Numbered from the stretch's first letter, positions 6,879 through 15,196 are shown. The stretch: DNA of 36,639 nt from JBLHKS01 sp047620505 (GCA_047620505.1 JBLHKS010000054.1:1-36639); one strand, 5' to 3'. Notes: generated by a model not told the origin, from the letters alone. Numbers and translations are program-made.

Positions 6879-9026
6879 TTAGAACCGAATCGTCCAGCCG
6901 ACTTTGGCGATGGCCTCACTGGAGAAACTGCGAAGGCGTCCGTCTTGATTCGCGAAACCTTTGTTGAACACCACAAACACGTCGTTTCCGGGTTTAACGA
7001 TATAGCGAAAACGGCTGTTGATGCCCATTTCTCCACTGAGGTTATCATACTGAAACAAGGTATTCCAAGACCACTTTCGGCTGGGCGTGATTTTAAAATT
7101 CACAAACGTTACGAACGCGTCGAAATCTCCTTCAGGCAGTCGAGCGTCTGTCAGTTGCCCGCCTAGATCGAGCTGAAAATACCTTGCCGGTCGCCATGAA
7201 ATCTCCGCTTCCGCTCGAAACGCTTCACCGTTGAAATACTCTCCAAACCGTCCTTCCAACTCGAATAACAAAGGCTGGTTGTTGCTCGACTCATAACTCA
7301 GTCCGAAATCCGTGAAACTATAATCGTCCGCGCCAAGCGTGACCTCATCGACAATTTGGAAAGGCTCAAACAGAACTTCGCGCTGGTTCTTCGCATTAAA
7401 GGTAATTTCTGATCCGTTTCGCATGTCAATTTCGAAACTCGCTCCCGCTTCTTCGGTCTCAACTCGACCATCGAGTCGCTGATATTGAACCATTTTGCCT
7501 CCTATCCACATTTGTTCGATCACATCACGGCTCTCTGTATAAAGAAAATGATAAGCCCGTGCGTCGAAACGCCGAGTGTCACGCCGCCTGACAAATCCCA
7601 TCGCAGGTTCGAAATTTTCGTCGATCTGCTCGAATTCGAGATCAATCCAAAGAGGCTTATTTGGGTAACTCGCGCTGATGCCAAATGCGCTTCCCTGGTC
7701 GGCGACTTCGTCCTCCGTCGACATAAAAAAAGTATGGACGTCGATCAATTCGTCGCCACCCCGAAACGTGCTGTCGCGCAAGTTCAGATCGAAACCGACT
7801 AACTGGTTCTCCAAGTTGGCTTGGGGATCTCCGTGGGTGTAAATCAAGCCAGCCTTTGACTCTTCTAACAAATCGTAGGTGAAGCGGCCCGCAAAAACTC
7901 TGTCTTTCTGCAGATCAGCACCGGATCCCAGTCCAAGCCCGAGCAGGCCGATTCCAATAGGTCCTTGCCTTCCTGTCAGCTTTGCGCCGCCGGTGACGTC
8001 GACCTTCTCTTCATTCGCCAAGCCAATCGTACGGGAATGAAACGCCAGCGGACTTTTCGATACTCCGCCAAACCGAAAATGCTCAGCTCCTTCGAGGAAA
8101 AAGTCCCGCTTTTCGGGAAAAAATAGAGGAAACCGAGTCAAGTTGATCTGGCGGCCATCGACCTCAGTTTCCGCAAAGTCCGTGTTGTAGGTGAAGGTCG
8201 CCGTCAGCGATGGAGTGAACTGATAGAAAACGTCCGCCCCCCCATCAAACTCGAAGTCCTCAACGCCGTTCGATTTCGAATAACGCGAAGTCACGTAGGG
8301 CTTGAAGTCGACGCCGACACCGCGCGTCAATCCCTCAAGGCCGCGTATCACGCCACTTTCTTCCATCCCATACGTACTGTGATTCTGGTTGTGCCCGATC
8401 CACTTTACCCGCTCTTGTAACCGTGGAATCCAGCGCCCGAAGTTGATTCCCCAATCGCCATTTTCGCCATCGAAAGACAGGCTGCGAAACGGAATCGCGA
8501 ACTCCGTGGTCCAACCGTTTTCATCGCGGTGACTGGCCGCGTCCCAGATCGCATCCCAATCCATTGCCGGCTTCCGCGAATCGGTAGAAACCAAGCCTTC
8601 CCCCACCGCGCCGTTTGCATTCGTCCGAAAATAATAGCCGTCGCGGCCCCGCTGATACGGATCGATCAAAATGAACACAAAATCGTCTGCACCAACCGAT
8701 TGATCCCGCTGCATCACCGTTGCTCGAATCCCGTCCGGCTGGCTATCGTCACATCGGAAAGCGACGTAGAGATTTTCAGAATCGTAACAGATCAACACGG
8801 TAGTTTTCTCGCTCGGCGGCTGGCCTTCAAACGGATCGCGTTGTTTGAAATCGCTGATCTGCGCAGCTTTTTTCCAACATTCATCGGTTAGCTTGCCGTC
8901 AATTTCGGGAGCTTCGACGATCCGGACCGCAGCGAACTCCTCGGCAGCCGAGGGCGTAAGCCAAACTCCGATCGACACGATCAGAGTGAAAATTATCAGC
9001 AGCTGCTGGCGGGAAAAATCTGGCAC
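6879..9026 (-). CDS. DUF5916 outer membrane/cell-surface protein with CBM9-like domain
   Basis: A large exported protein of about 715 residues. Following a signal peptide (QQLLIIFTLIVSIGVWLTPS then AA) is a carbohydrate-binding family 9-like sandwich, visible as APEIDGKLTDECWKKAAQI and LYVAFRCDDSQPDGI. A DUF5916 beta-barrel-like C-terminal region follows, with alternating hydrophobic strands ending in an aromatic residue (KVGWTIRF), as in outer membrane proteins. Landmarks include FPLFFPEKRDFFLEGAEHF. I prefer GTG 9026 because it places the signal peptide at the N-terminus and has AAGG upstream. The open frame extends to TTG 9188 but would run through a terminator hairpin. Function is unknown; binding or transport of a saccharide is inferred from CBM9. 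Confidence 0.85.
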   Translation of the reverse strand: MPDFSRQQLLIIFTLIVSIGVWLTPSAAEEFAAVRIVEAPEIDGKLTDECWKKAAQISDFKQRDPFEGQPPSEKTTVLICYDSENLYVAFRCDDSQPDGIRATVMQRDQSVGADDFVFILIDPYQRGRDGYYFRTNANGAVGEGLVSTDSRKPAMDWDAIWDAASHRDENGWTTEFAIPFRSLSFDGENGDWGINFGRWIPRLQERVKWIGHNQNHSTYGMEESGVIRGLEGLTRGVGVDFKPYVTSRYSKSNGVEDFEFDGGADVFYQFTPSLTATFTYNTDFAETEVDGRQINLTRFPLFFPEKRDFFLEGAEHFRFGGVSKSPLAFHSRTIGLANEEKVDVTGGAKLTGRQGPIGIGLLGLGLGSGADLQKDRVFAGRFTYDLLEESKAGLIYTHGDPQANLENQLVGFDLNLRDSTFRGGDELIDVHTFFMSTEDEVADQGSAFGISASYPNKPLWIDLEFEQIDENFEPAMGFVRRRDTRRFDARAYHFLYTESRDVIEQMWIGGKMVQYQRLDGRVETEEAGASFEIDMRNGSEITFNAKNQREVLFEPFQIVDEVTLGADDYSFTDFGLSYESSNNQPLLFELEGRFGEYFNGEAFRAEAEISWRPARYFQLDLGGQLTDARLPEGDFDAFVTFVNFKITPSRKWSWNTLFQYDNLSGEMGINSRFRYIVKPGNDVFVVFNKGFANQDGRLRSFSSEAIAKVGWTIRF

Positions 9027-9088
9027 AACGGGGACCTTCCAAACACGGGGAGCGAACGGGGGTCTGTCACGGAAACCATCTTCAACAA

Positions 9089-9130
9089 GTATAAAAGAAG
9101 AGCCCGGCCGCAAACAAGGCGACCGGACTC
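9089..9130 (-). terminator. Rho-independent terminator on the minus strand
   Basis: On the minus strand GAGTCCGGTCGC (9130-9119) pairs along all 12 positions with GCGGCCGGGCTC (9111-9100), using two G-U wobbles and a seven-base loop, and TTCTTTTAT follows. On the plus strand the wobble positions become mismatches, which fixes the direction. No minus-strand gene ends just upstream of it, so it may end a small RNA or act as an attenuator in the leader of the DUF5916 gene. Confidence 0.7.
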
Positions 9131-9249
9131 CCTCTTCTATCGTCGGCTGGTTAGTTGCCAGACCGCCGTCGAGCGCGCGCCCGATCAACAGTCCGCAGAT
9201 GTAGACCGCCTGATCGACGATCCCTTACAATCCGCCTCCGATTTTTTCG
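9131..9249 (-). ncRNA. Candidate small RNA ended by the 9089-9130 terminator
   Basis: This divergent intergenic stretch has no credible gene but lies immediately before a strong minus-strand terminator. It contains GATCG-T-CGATC dyads. The 5' end is not defined and the similarity to known RNA families is nil as far as I can judge. It could instead be the 5' leader of the DUF5916 transcript. Confidence 0.3.
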
Positions 9250-9263
9250 CCAGCAGCTGCTGG
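9250..9263. repeat. CCAGCAGCTGCTGG palindrome, exact copy, intergenic
   Basis: Exact 14-bp copy in the divergent gap between the DUF5916 gene and the exported methyltransferase gene, 37 bases before the latter's start. Confidence 0.9.
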
Positions 9264-9299
9264 TTGTGCCGGGGTGAGCCGCGTGCTTTTGTTTCGACC

Positions 9300-10034
9300 A
9301 TGAAATCCCGATTGTTCCTCCCGCTAATCGCGGTCGCCGGCTTGGCCCCGCACCTCCTGATCGCTCAGGACAAGCCAGCCGCCGAAACGCCCTCTCACTA
9401 CACTTACACCGAGTCAAACCGCGAAGGGATTGGGAAATTTTACCTGGGTCGTGAGATCTCTCATGTTGTTGGGCATCAGGCGATTCAGTGGCTCGAAAGA
9501 GACGAGCGGGAAAAGGAGGAGCTTCCAGATGAAGTCGTCAAAAACATGGAATTGAAGCCAACTGAAGTGGTCGCCGATATTGGCGCCGGCAGCGGCTATT
9601 TCACTTTCCGAATGGCCAAAAAGGTCCCGGAAGGCAAAGTCTACGCCGTCGATATTCAAGAACCGATGCTGAATTTCATCCGACTACGCGCGGAGGCCAA
9701 GAAGCTTGAAAATGTCGTCGCTCACTTGGGCGAAATCGAAGATACCAAGCTTCCCGCAGGAAAATTCGACGCCGTCCTCATGGTCGACGCCTACCACGAA
9801 TTCTCACACCCGCGCGAAATGTTGGAATCCATCGTCGTTGGCCTCAAACCGGGCGGCCGGGTGATTTTGTTAGAGTACCGCGGCGAAGACCCGGAGGTCC
9901 CGATCAAGCGGCTTCACAAAATGACCGAGGCACAGTCGAAAAAGGAAATGGCCGCCGTCGGACTCGAATGGAAAGAGACTCGGGAATTTCTCCCGAGTCA
10001 GCACTTCATGGTTTTCGTCAAACCCGCCTCCTGA
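9300..10034 (+). CDS. Class I SAM-dependent methyltransferase with signal peptide
   Basis: A 244-residue protein with a signal peptide (LFLPLIAVAGLAPHLLIAQ, residues 5-23) and a class I methyltransferase domain. Motif I is VVADIGAGSGYFTFRMA (about residues 90-106), the acidic end of strand 2 is YAVDIQEPM, and the post-domain block LKPGGRVILLEY is clear. The target is unknown. The signal peptide is odd because SAM is cytoplasmic; exported methyltransferase-like proteins of this type recur in the PVC group. Its stop codon directly abuts the stop of the opposing TPR gene. ATG 9300 is used because it places the signal peptide at the N-terminus. Confidence 0.85.
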   Translation: MKSRLFLPLIAVAGLAPHLLIAQDKPAAETPSHYTYTESNREGIGKFYLGREISHVVGHQAIQWLERDEREKEELPDEVVKNMELKPTEVVADIGAGSGYFTFRMAKKVPEGKVYAVDIQEPMLNFIRLRAEAKKLENVVAHLGEIEDTKLPAGKFDAVLMVDAYHEFSHPREMLESIVVGLKPGGRVILLEYRGEDPEVPIKRLHKMTEAQSKKEMAAVGLEWKETREFLPSQHFMVFVKPAS

Positions 10035-10832
10035 CTATTCGGCGGGCGGTTTCGTGCCTTTCAAGGCCTCGCGCTTTTTCGCCTCGCGTTCGCGAACGAG
10101 CAGGTGTGTCCTCGCGACATCGCCCATGTAATTCTGCGACGAAGGATTCTTCGCTGCGCGCGCGATGAAGAGAAGACCTTTTTCTTCATCGCCGAGCCCT
10201 TCGTAATAAAGGCCGACGTAGAGATCGGCGTAAAATTTTCCGTAGTCCCCTCCCCTGCCACCGGCTTCGAGCACCTCTTCCGGCGTAATTTCGCCGGCGA
10301 AAAGCAGATGGATTTCCGCCATCGGAACTCGGGTGTCTTTCGTGATCGGAATCAGATTCTTCTGCGCCTCTTTCACGTCTCCGTCCGGGGCACGCACCGC
10401 ACAAAGAAAGTGCCAGGCCGCGTTTTCGACATCCTCGGGATTGACCGTTTTGTGGATCTCGAACTGCTTAACGCCCTTCTCGTACTCTTCAGCGTAGTAG
10501 AAGGAAATCCCCCGCTGCCAGTGATCCGGCTCTGACTCAGGATAGTAACCGATGTAAGCCGTGAAATCAGCGACGGACTCTTCAATTCGGGCATTTTTGA
10601 AATGGTCCTCGCCGCGGCGCTGATGAGCAGATGCTGCCATTTGCTGTGCGAGCTTAGCTTTTGGATCAGCTTCGCCGTCTTTCTTCAAAAGCGGACCGAG
10701 ACCGTCAATCACAGCAGTGAAGTCACCGCCATCAAACGCCTCCTTCGCCGCTTCAATTCGTTCGTCGTCAGTCTGAGCCATAATGGAGGTTGCCAGGAAA
10801 ATGGCAGCGAGAGTAAAAAGGGACTTTTTCAT
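10035..10832 (-). CDS. Exported tetratricopeptide-repeat protein
   Basis: A 265-residue protein with a signal peptide (KKSLFTLAAIFLATSIMAQ) and TPR-like helices, notably AAKEAFDGGDFTAVIDGLGP, ADFTAYIGYYPESEPDHWQR and SFYYAEEYEKGVKQFEIH, with a later YVGLYYEGLGDEEKGLLF. It resembles NlpI-type periplasmic adaptors in organisation, though without a lipobox. TPRs mediate protein-protein contacts; no partner can be named. The gene diverges from the EF-hand gene across a 97-base gap and its stop touches that of the methyltransferase gene. Confidence 0.8.
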   Translation of the reverse strand: MKKSLFTLAAIFLATSIMAQTDDERIEAAKEAFDGGDFTAVIDGLGPLLKKDGEADPKAKLAQQMAASAHQRRGEDHFKNARIEESVADFTAYIGYYPESEPDHWQRGISFYYAEEYEKGVKQFEIHKTVNPEDVENAAWHFLCAVRAPDGDVKEAQKNLIPITKDTRVPMAEIHLLFAGEITPEEVLEAGGRGGDYGKFYADLYVGLYYEGLGDEEKGLLFIARAAKNPSSQNYMGDVARTHLLVREREAKKREALKGTKPPAE

Positions 10833-10929
10833 ATTTTTTGCAACTTGGCTGCAACCAGCGTCGCGGTTGTGGGTTTTAGAAGCTCAACAACGAACTGATT
10901 TCAATCTAAACCCAACAACAATCCAAAAT

Positions 10930-11328
10930 ATGAAAATGAAACTCATTATCTCGATCATCGCAGGCACAGCCTTCGCACTTGGTTCCGTTTTTGCTGAAGC
11001 CGAAGGCGACAAGAAGAAGCGGCCTGAAGGCGCAAAGGGCAAAGGCGGCGACCCAGCCAAAATGTTCGAAAAAGTCGACTCCAACGCCGACGGTTCGATC
11101 TCCGAATCGGAATGGATGGCCGGCCCGGGCAAACGCGCAACTGACGCAGGCAAAGGCGATCAAGCCAAAGCTGCTTTTGGCAAAATGGCTGGCGAAGATG
11201 CCATGCTGACTCTTGAAGAGTTCACCAAAGCTCGCGAAGCACGCGCCAAAAAAGGCGGCGACAAAAAAGGCAAAGGTGGCGACAAAAAGGGCAAGGGCGG
11301 CGACAAGAAGAAAAAGGACGACGCCTGA
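10930..11328 (+). CDS. Small exported EF-hand protein with Lys-rich tail
   Basis: A 132-residue protein with a signal peptide (LIISIIAGTAFALGSVFAEA). One canonical EF-hand calcium loop is visible, DSNADGSISESEW (about residues 57-69), and a second degenerate one occurs in AGEDAMLTLEEF. The C-terminus is a run of three GGDKKGK-like units ending in KKKKDDA, which is strongly basic. Calcium binding is expected from the first loop. Start at ATG 10930 gives the signal peptide; the frame opens earlier at 10783, but that would overlap the divergent TPR gene. A strong terminator follows. Confidence 0.82.
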   Translation: MKMKLIISIIAGTAFALGSVFAEAEGDKKKRPEGAKGKGGDPAKMFEKVDSNADGSISESEWMAGPGKRATDAGKGDQAKAAFGKMAGEDAMLTLEEFTKAREARAKKGGDKKGKGGDKKGKGGDKKKKDDA

Positions 11329-11364
11329 TTCGACTGATTTCGCAAATCTCTGATTTGCCTGTTC

Positions 11365-11402
11365 AAGGCCCGTCTCCTGCAAACGGAGGCGGGCCTTTTT
11401 TT
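11365..11402 (+). terminator. Rho-independent terminator
   Basis: AAGGCCCGTCTCC (11365-11377) pairs with GGAGGCGGGCCTT (11385-11397), with one G-T wobble, a seven-base loop and a run of seven T at 11396-11402. It ends the EF-hand transcript and lies 5 bases from the sulfatase stop. The minus strand has only a weak T tail. Confidence 0.93.
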
Positions 11403-11406
11403 GCGT

Positions 11407-12894
11407 TCACGGAGCGACCAGCCCCATTTCCACCATCTCGGCTTTCGATCGCCGAGGACGAACTCTGGCGGGAGTCGGCTTTCCGGTCAACCGGTGAAAC
11501 TCGTCCGCCGTGCGCTGAGTCGGAGCGTAATCGCCGGTCCGTTTGGCCCAGGAATCGAGCTGCTGGGCCAATTTCGCGCGCACCGACTCGAATTCCGGAT
11601 CACCCGCGAGATTCTTTAACTCATGCGGATCAGCCTGAGTGTCGTAGAGTTCCTCACGCGGACGCGGTGCGATGAAACAGGCTTGCTGCGCTTCGTTAAT
11701 CGATCCAGCCTCGCGACCGGCCAGCAGCTGCTCGTAGGTTTCGCTCCGCGCGGAGTCAGCCGAGGGCGTTTGCGGCAGATCGTCGTAAAAATTGGCCATG
11801 TACTTGAATCGCGGCCCGCGAACCATCCGAACGTGATCCTCGTAGTCGTGCCAATTTTTCTCAGCGAACGCGAATTTCCGAGTCACAACTTTCGGGTCAT
11901 CCAGCACTGGCAAAAAATTTACGCCCTCGAACGTGTCGCCAATTTCGGCCCCTGCCAGAGTCAGAAAACTCGGCGCGATGTCGACCGCGCTAACGACTTG
12001 ATTCCGCCGTGAACCAGCCTTCCCGTGCCCCGGCCAACGCACAATCCACGGCGTTTTGATCCCGGAATCGTAGAGCGTCGTCTTGTCGCGCGGAAACGGC
12101 CGACCGTTATCGCTGATGAAAAGGACGAACGTGTTTTCCGCGACGCCCTGGTCCTCCAACTCCTTCAGAACCAAGCCGACGTATTTGTCGAGCCGACCGA
12201 TTTCATCATAATACAAAGTGTAGTCGTGCCGGGTCTTTGCGTCATCGACGTGGTACGGGGGGACCCTTACGGTGGCCGGTTTATGTGGCTCTGGCAGGAT
12301 ATTTTCGTTGTAATCGCGATGCGGATCCAGTGCCGCCAGCCAAACGAAAAACGGCTTAGTTTTATCCCGTTCGCGAAGCAGCGGAATCCAGTCGGCGCAC
12401 CCGCTCTGCGCCTCCCCTTCCAGCGTCTCCACGAACTTTCCAGCGTCTCCAGCCTTTCCTGTCGGCAGCTGGAATCCTGACGTATCGACCTCTTTGATGC
12501 TATCAAAACGATCGCGCACCGCGTCTCCGAGATGCCATTTCCCCGCTGCGCCAGTCCAGTAACCGGCGGCGCGAAGTTTCTCGGTAAACGTAATCTGTTC
12601 AGCCGGAAGCGGCCAATGCAGCTCCTCAGCATCCGTGTTATGTGGATAGCGCCCAGTCAAAATTGAGCTACGACTCGGCGAGCAGCTGCTGATCGTCAAA
12701 AACGCGTTATCGAACGCAACTCCTTGCCTGGCAAGGCTGTCGATGTTCGGCGTTTTGATCGAAGGATGGCCGTAGGCACCGCAGTCATCCCAGCTCATAT
12801 CGTCCGCGATCATGAGGACGATGTTCGGCTTTTCCGCCTGAACCGGCGCGGCGAGGAACAGAGTAAGAAGCGAAAGAATGGATCTTCGGAGCAT
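11407..12894 (-). CDS. Sulfatase (Cys-type, formylglycine-dependent)
   Basis: A 495-residue exported sulfatase. A signal peptide (LRRSILSLLTLFLAAPVQA) precedes the catalytic domain. Metal ligands D31 and D32 lie in NIVLMIADDMSWDD. The sulfatase signature is CSPSR at 71-75, where C71 would be converted to formylglycine by a sulfatase-maturating enzyme encoded elsewhere, followed by SSILTGRYPHN. Other landmarks are AAGKWHLGD and the metal site VLFISDNGRPF. It resembles the N-sulfoglucosamine sulfohydrolase-type branch of the family, so a sulfated polysaccharide is a likely substrate. It lies 30 bp downstream of khpA on the same strand and may be co-transcribed. ATG 12894 is preferred; a TTG at 12918 is an alternative. 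Confidence 0.92.
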   Translation of the reverse strand: MLRRSILSLLTLFLAAPVQAEKPNIVLMIADDMSWDDCGAYGHPSIKTPNIDSLARQGVAFDNAFLTISSCSPSRSSILTGRYPHNTDAEELHWPLPAEQITFTEKLRAAGYWTGAAGKWHLGDAVRDRFDSIKEVDTSGFQLPTGKAGDAGKFVETLEGEAQSGCADWIPLLRERDKTKPFFVWLAALDPHRDYNENILPEPHKPATVRVPPYHVDDAKTRHDYTLYYDEIGRLDKYVGLVLKELEDQGVAENTFVLFISDNGRPFPRDKTTLYDSGIKTPWIVRWPGHGKAGSRRNQVVSAVDIAPSFLTLAGAEIGDTFEGVNFLPVLDDPKVVTRKFAFAEKNWHDYEDHVRMVRGPRFKYMANFYDDLPQTPSADSARSETYEQLLAGREAGSINEAQQACFIAPRPREELYDTQADPHELKNLAGDPEFESVRAKLAQQLDSWAKRTGDYAPTQRTADEFHRLTGKPTPARVRPRRSKAEMVEMGLVAP

Positions 12895-12924
12895 GCCCTC
12901 AATGAAGAGAGCCTCCAAGTGTCC

Positions 12925-13179
12925 TCAATCCATTTCGTCTACTTTCAGCGCAGCCTTGATCCCGTTGCGCTGGGCAGCGGCCATGAACAAGCTCCGAATG
13001 GAGCTGATCGTGTAGCCGTTGCGGCCGATCACTCGGCCCGCGTCTTCCTGACAAACGCGCACGCGGTAAACGTGACGTTCGCCGTCTTTTTCGTGGATCA
13101 CGCTGGCCTTCTCAGGATGAACGACCAGCTGGCCCACGACAAATTCCAGGAATTCCTGGAGAGCTAATCCAGGTTCCAT
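12925..13179 (-). CDS. khpA: KhpA-type KH domain RNA-binding protein
   Basis: An 84-residue single-KH-domain protein of the KhpA (YlqC) family. The nucleic-acid binding loop GRNG is at residues 52-55 in DAGRVIGRNGYTISSIRSL. The family is usually 75-80 residues. KhpA binds RNA, works with KhpB in several bacteria and affects translation or cell division. The gene lies directly after rpsP, its usual place in bacterial genomes, which supports the identification. The following gene is a sulfatase, not trmD or rplS. Confidence 0.93.
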   Translation of the reverse strand: MEPGLALQEFLEFVVGQLVVHPEKASVIHEKDGERHVYRVRVCQEDAGRVIGRNGYTISSIRSLFMAAAQRNGIKAALKVDEMD

Positions 13180-13236
13180 CTTCGGACGGGGCTTTCGAGA
13201 AAAACGAAGAAAAAAAAGAAAGTCCGAGGACGGAAC

Positions 13237-13509
13237 TCAGGCCTCATCAACGACCGCTGTCCGGTCAGCCTTCTTACGCTCTCTCTTGATGATGCTGGCG
13301 ACGGTTTCGCTCGGCTTAGCGCCTGTGGAAATCCATTTGTCGACCTTTTCAAGGTCCAGCGTCGTGTTGTCGCCGCCGGTCATTGGATTATAAGTCCCAA
13401 GCTGCTCAATGATGCGACCGTCGCGCGCAAAGCGCTTGTCGGCGGCCACGATTTTATAGAATGGGCGATCTTTCGCGCCCTCGCGTCGGAGTCGAATTAC
13501 AACTGCCAT
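13237..13509 (-). CDS. rpsP: 30S ribosomal protein bS16
   Basis: A 90-residue bS16 protein of the small ribosomal subunit. It opens with the canonical MAVVIRLRREGAKDRPFYKI and has IEQLGTYNP and EKVDKWISTGAKPSETVA. Length and sequence fit the family throughout. The gene lies between ffh and khpA on the minus strand, a very common arrangement. Confidence 0.98.
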   Translation of the reverse strand: MAVVIRLRREGAKDRPFYKIVAADKRFARDGRIIEQLGTYNPMTGGDNTTLDLEKVDKWISTGAKPSETVASIIKRERKKADRTAVVDEA

Positions 13510-13555
13510 GGTATGTCTTAGTGGTGTATTGGGTGAAAACTGTTTTTAGAATCAA

Positions 13556-13569
13556 TCAGCAGCTGCCGG
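13556..13569. repeat. GCAGCTGC-core palindrome (TCAGCAGCTGCCGG), intergenic
   Basis: Degenerate copy in the 62-base gap between the ffh stop and the rpsP start; the core GCAGCTGC is intact. Confidence 0.75.
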
Positions 13570-13571
13570 GC

Positions 13572-14927
13572 TCAACCGAGTCCGGGAATTCCGCCGCCGG
13601 GAAAGTCTCCACCTCCACCGCCGGCCAATTGTTTCATCATCTGCTTCATTTTTCCTTTGCTCCTCATCATTTTGCGCATTTGCCCAAACTGCTTGATGAA
13701 CTGATTAACTTGCGTGATAGCCACGCCGCTCCCTCGGGCGATTCGCTTGCGACGGCTTCCGTTAAGGATTTCCGGACGTTTTCGTTCCTTCGGGGTCATG
13801 GAAAGAACGATCGCCTCGGTCCGCGCAATTTGCTTCTCGTCGACCTCAAGGTCGGCCACCTTACCCATCCCGGGCAACATGCCAAGCAGATTCTGGATCG
13901 AGCCCATTTTCCGCATCATCTTCATCTGCGAAAGGAAATCATTGAAGTCGAATTTGTTCTTCCGCATGCGCGCTTCCATCTTGCGCGCCTCGTCTTCATC
14001 GATGTTTTGCGAGACCTCTTCGACCAACGAAACGACGTCGCCCATCCCGAGAATCCGGCCTGCCATCCGGTCTGGATGAAACTCGGCAAGGGCAGAGAGT
14101 TTTTCGCCTTCGCCGATGAATTTGATCGGAACCTGAGTCACCGACCGCATCGAAAGCGCCGCACCGCCTCGAGCATCACCATCGATTTTGGTTAGGACAA
14201 TCCCTGTGACGCCAACCGCTTCCAGGAACGTTTTCGCGACGTTCACCGCTTGCTGACCGGTCGCCGAGTCGACCACGAGGAGCACCTCTTTCGGGTTAAC
14301 GACTTTGTAGACAGCTTTAAGTTCGGCGATCAGGTCGTCATCGACTTCCTGGCGGCCTGCGGTGTCAAAAATGGTGACTGTCGCGCCTTGATCCTCTGCA
14401 AACTTCATCGCGGCCTTGGCGACTTTGACCGCGTTTTTCTCGCCAGCGTCCGGAGTGTAAACCGGGATGTCGATCTGCTTACCAAGCGTCGCGAGCTGGT
14501 CAATCGCTGCCGGGCGAACGAGGTCGCACGCGGCGAGAACGGGGCGGCGACCCTGTTTGCGAAGATGGAGCGCCAATTTGGCGGACGTGGTCGTTTTGCC
14601 GGCTCCGTTGAGGCCGACGACGAGGATCCGCCCCGGAGGGTTCAGATCCAGAGGCGCGGAATCACCGCCGAGCAACGTGGCCAGCTCGTCGTTGAAGATT
14701 TTGACGATCTGCTGTCCCGGCGTAACGCTTTTGATGACTTTTTCACCAAGCGCCTGAACTTTAACCGAAGCGATGAACTCTTTCGCGACCTTGAAATCGA
14801 CGTCCGCCTCAAGCAACGCCATGCGGACTTCGCGCATCGCGTCCGTGACGTTTTTTTCGCTGATTTTGCCGTGTCCGCGGAGCTTCTTGAAGACACCCTC
14901 GAGGCCGCTGCTGAGTTGGGAGAACAT
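13572..14927 (-). CDS. ffh: Signal recognition particle protein Ffh (SRP54)
   Basis: A 451-residue Ffh, the GTPase of the signal recognition particle that targets nascent membrane and secretory proteins. Domains are the N-terminal helical bundle (1-90), the NG GTPase with P-loop GLNGAGKT at 105-112, DTAGR at 188-192 and TKIDGDARGG, and the Met-rich M domain (about 300-440) with LGMLPGMGK, GSRRKRIARGSG and the tail MRKMMRSKGKMKQMMKQLAG. Length matches the family. rpsP and khpA follow on the same strand. Confidence 0.98.
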   Translation of the reverse strand: MFSQLSSGLEGVFKKLRGHGKISEKNVTDAMREVRMALLEADVDFKVAKEFIASVKVQALGEKVIKSVTPGQQIVKIFNDELATLLGGDSAPLDLNPPGRILVVGLNGAGKTTTSAKLALHLRKQGRRPVLAACDLVRPAAIDQLATLGKQIDIPVYTPDAGEKNAVKVAKAAMKFAEDQGATVTIFDTAGRQEVDDDLIAELKAVYKVVNPKEVLLVVDSATGQQAVNVAKTFLEAVGVTGIVLTKIDGDARGGAALSMRSVTQVPIKFIGEGEKLSALAEFHPDRMAGRILGMGDVVSLVEEVSQNIDEDEARKMEARMRKNKFDFNDFLSQMKMMRKMGSIQNLLGMLPGMGKVADLEVDEKQIARTEAIVLSMTPKERKRPEILNGSRRKRIARGSGVAITQVNQFIKQFGQMRKMMRSKGKMKQMMKQLAGGGGGDFPGGGIPGLG

Positions 14928-14986
14928 GAGGCGCGGATTTTCGACCAGATCCGCTAAAAATCAATCGGACTTGTTAACAACCGATT

Positions 14987-15196
14987 CTACCACTTTCCCT
15001 TCTTTTCGGTCGGCACGAACAAGCCGTCGATTGACTTCGTTCCCGGCATCATCGGTGCGGATTTCGATCCGGGCATTATCTGCGGATCAGCTCCCTGTTT
15101 TGCCTGATTTTGGCGGAAAACGACACAGGCGCTGAGTAGACCGATGGCGAAAAGAATTACAAAAATTTGAAGGAGAATCTTCGGGATCGATTTCAT
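14987..15196 (-). CDS. Small lipoprotein, unknown function
   Basis: A 69-residue protein with a hydrophobic N-terminus and lipobox LSAC (residues 21-24), so lipid attachment at C24 is expected. The mature part holds two related short motifs, IMPGSKS and MMPGTKS, and ends in a charged KKGKW tail. The IMPGSK motif also occurs in the protein at 16076-16876, two genes upstream. Its first 110 bases overlap the end of the desaturase-like gene in a different frame. ATG 15196 is chosen because it begins the signal peptide; no good Shine-Dalgarno is visible. Confidence 0.65.
   Translation of the reverse strand: MKSIPKILLQIFVILFAIGLLSACVVFRQNQAKQGADPQIMPGSKSAPMMPGTKSIDGLFVPTEKKGKW

Noticed and set aside
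9151..9417. A minus-strand open frame over the divergent gap and the methyltransferase start
   Set aside because: It overlaps the signal peptide of a real gene, its composition is Arg-rich as in shadow frames, and no start signal supports it.
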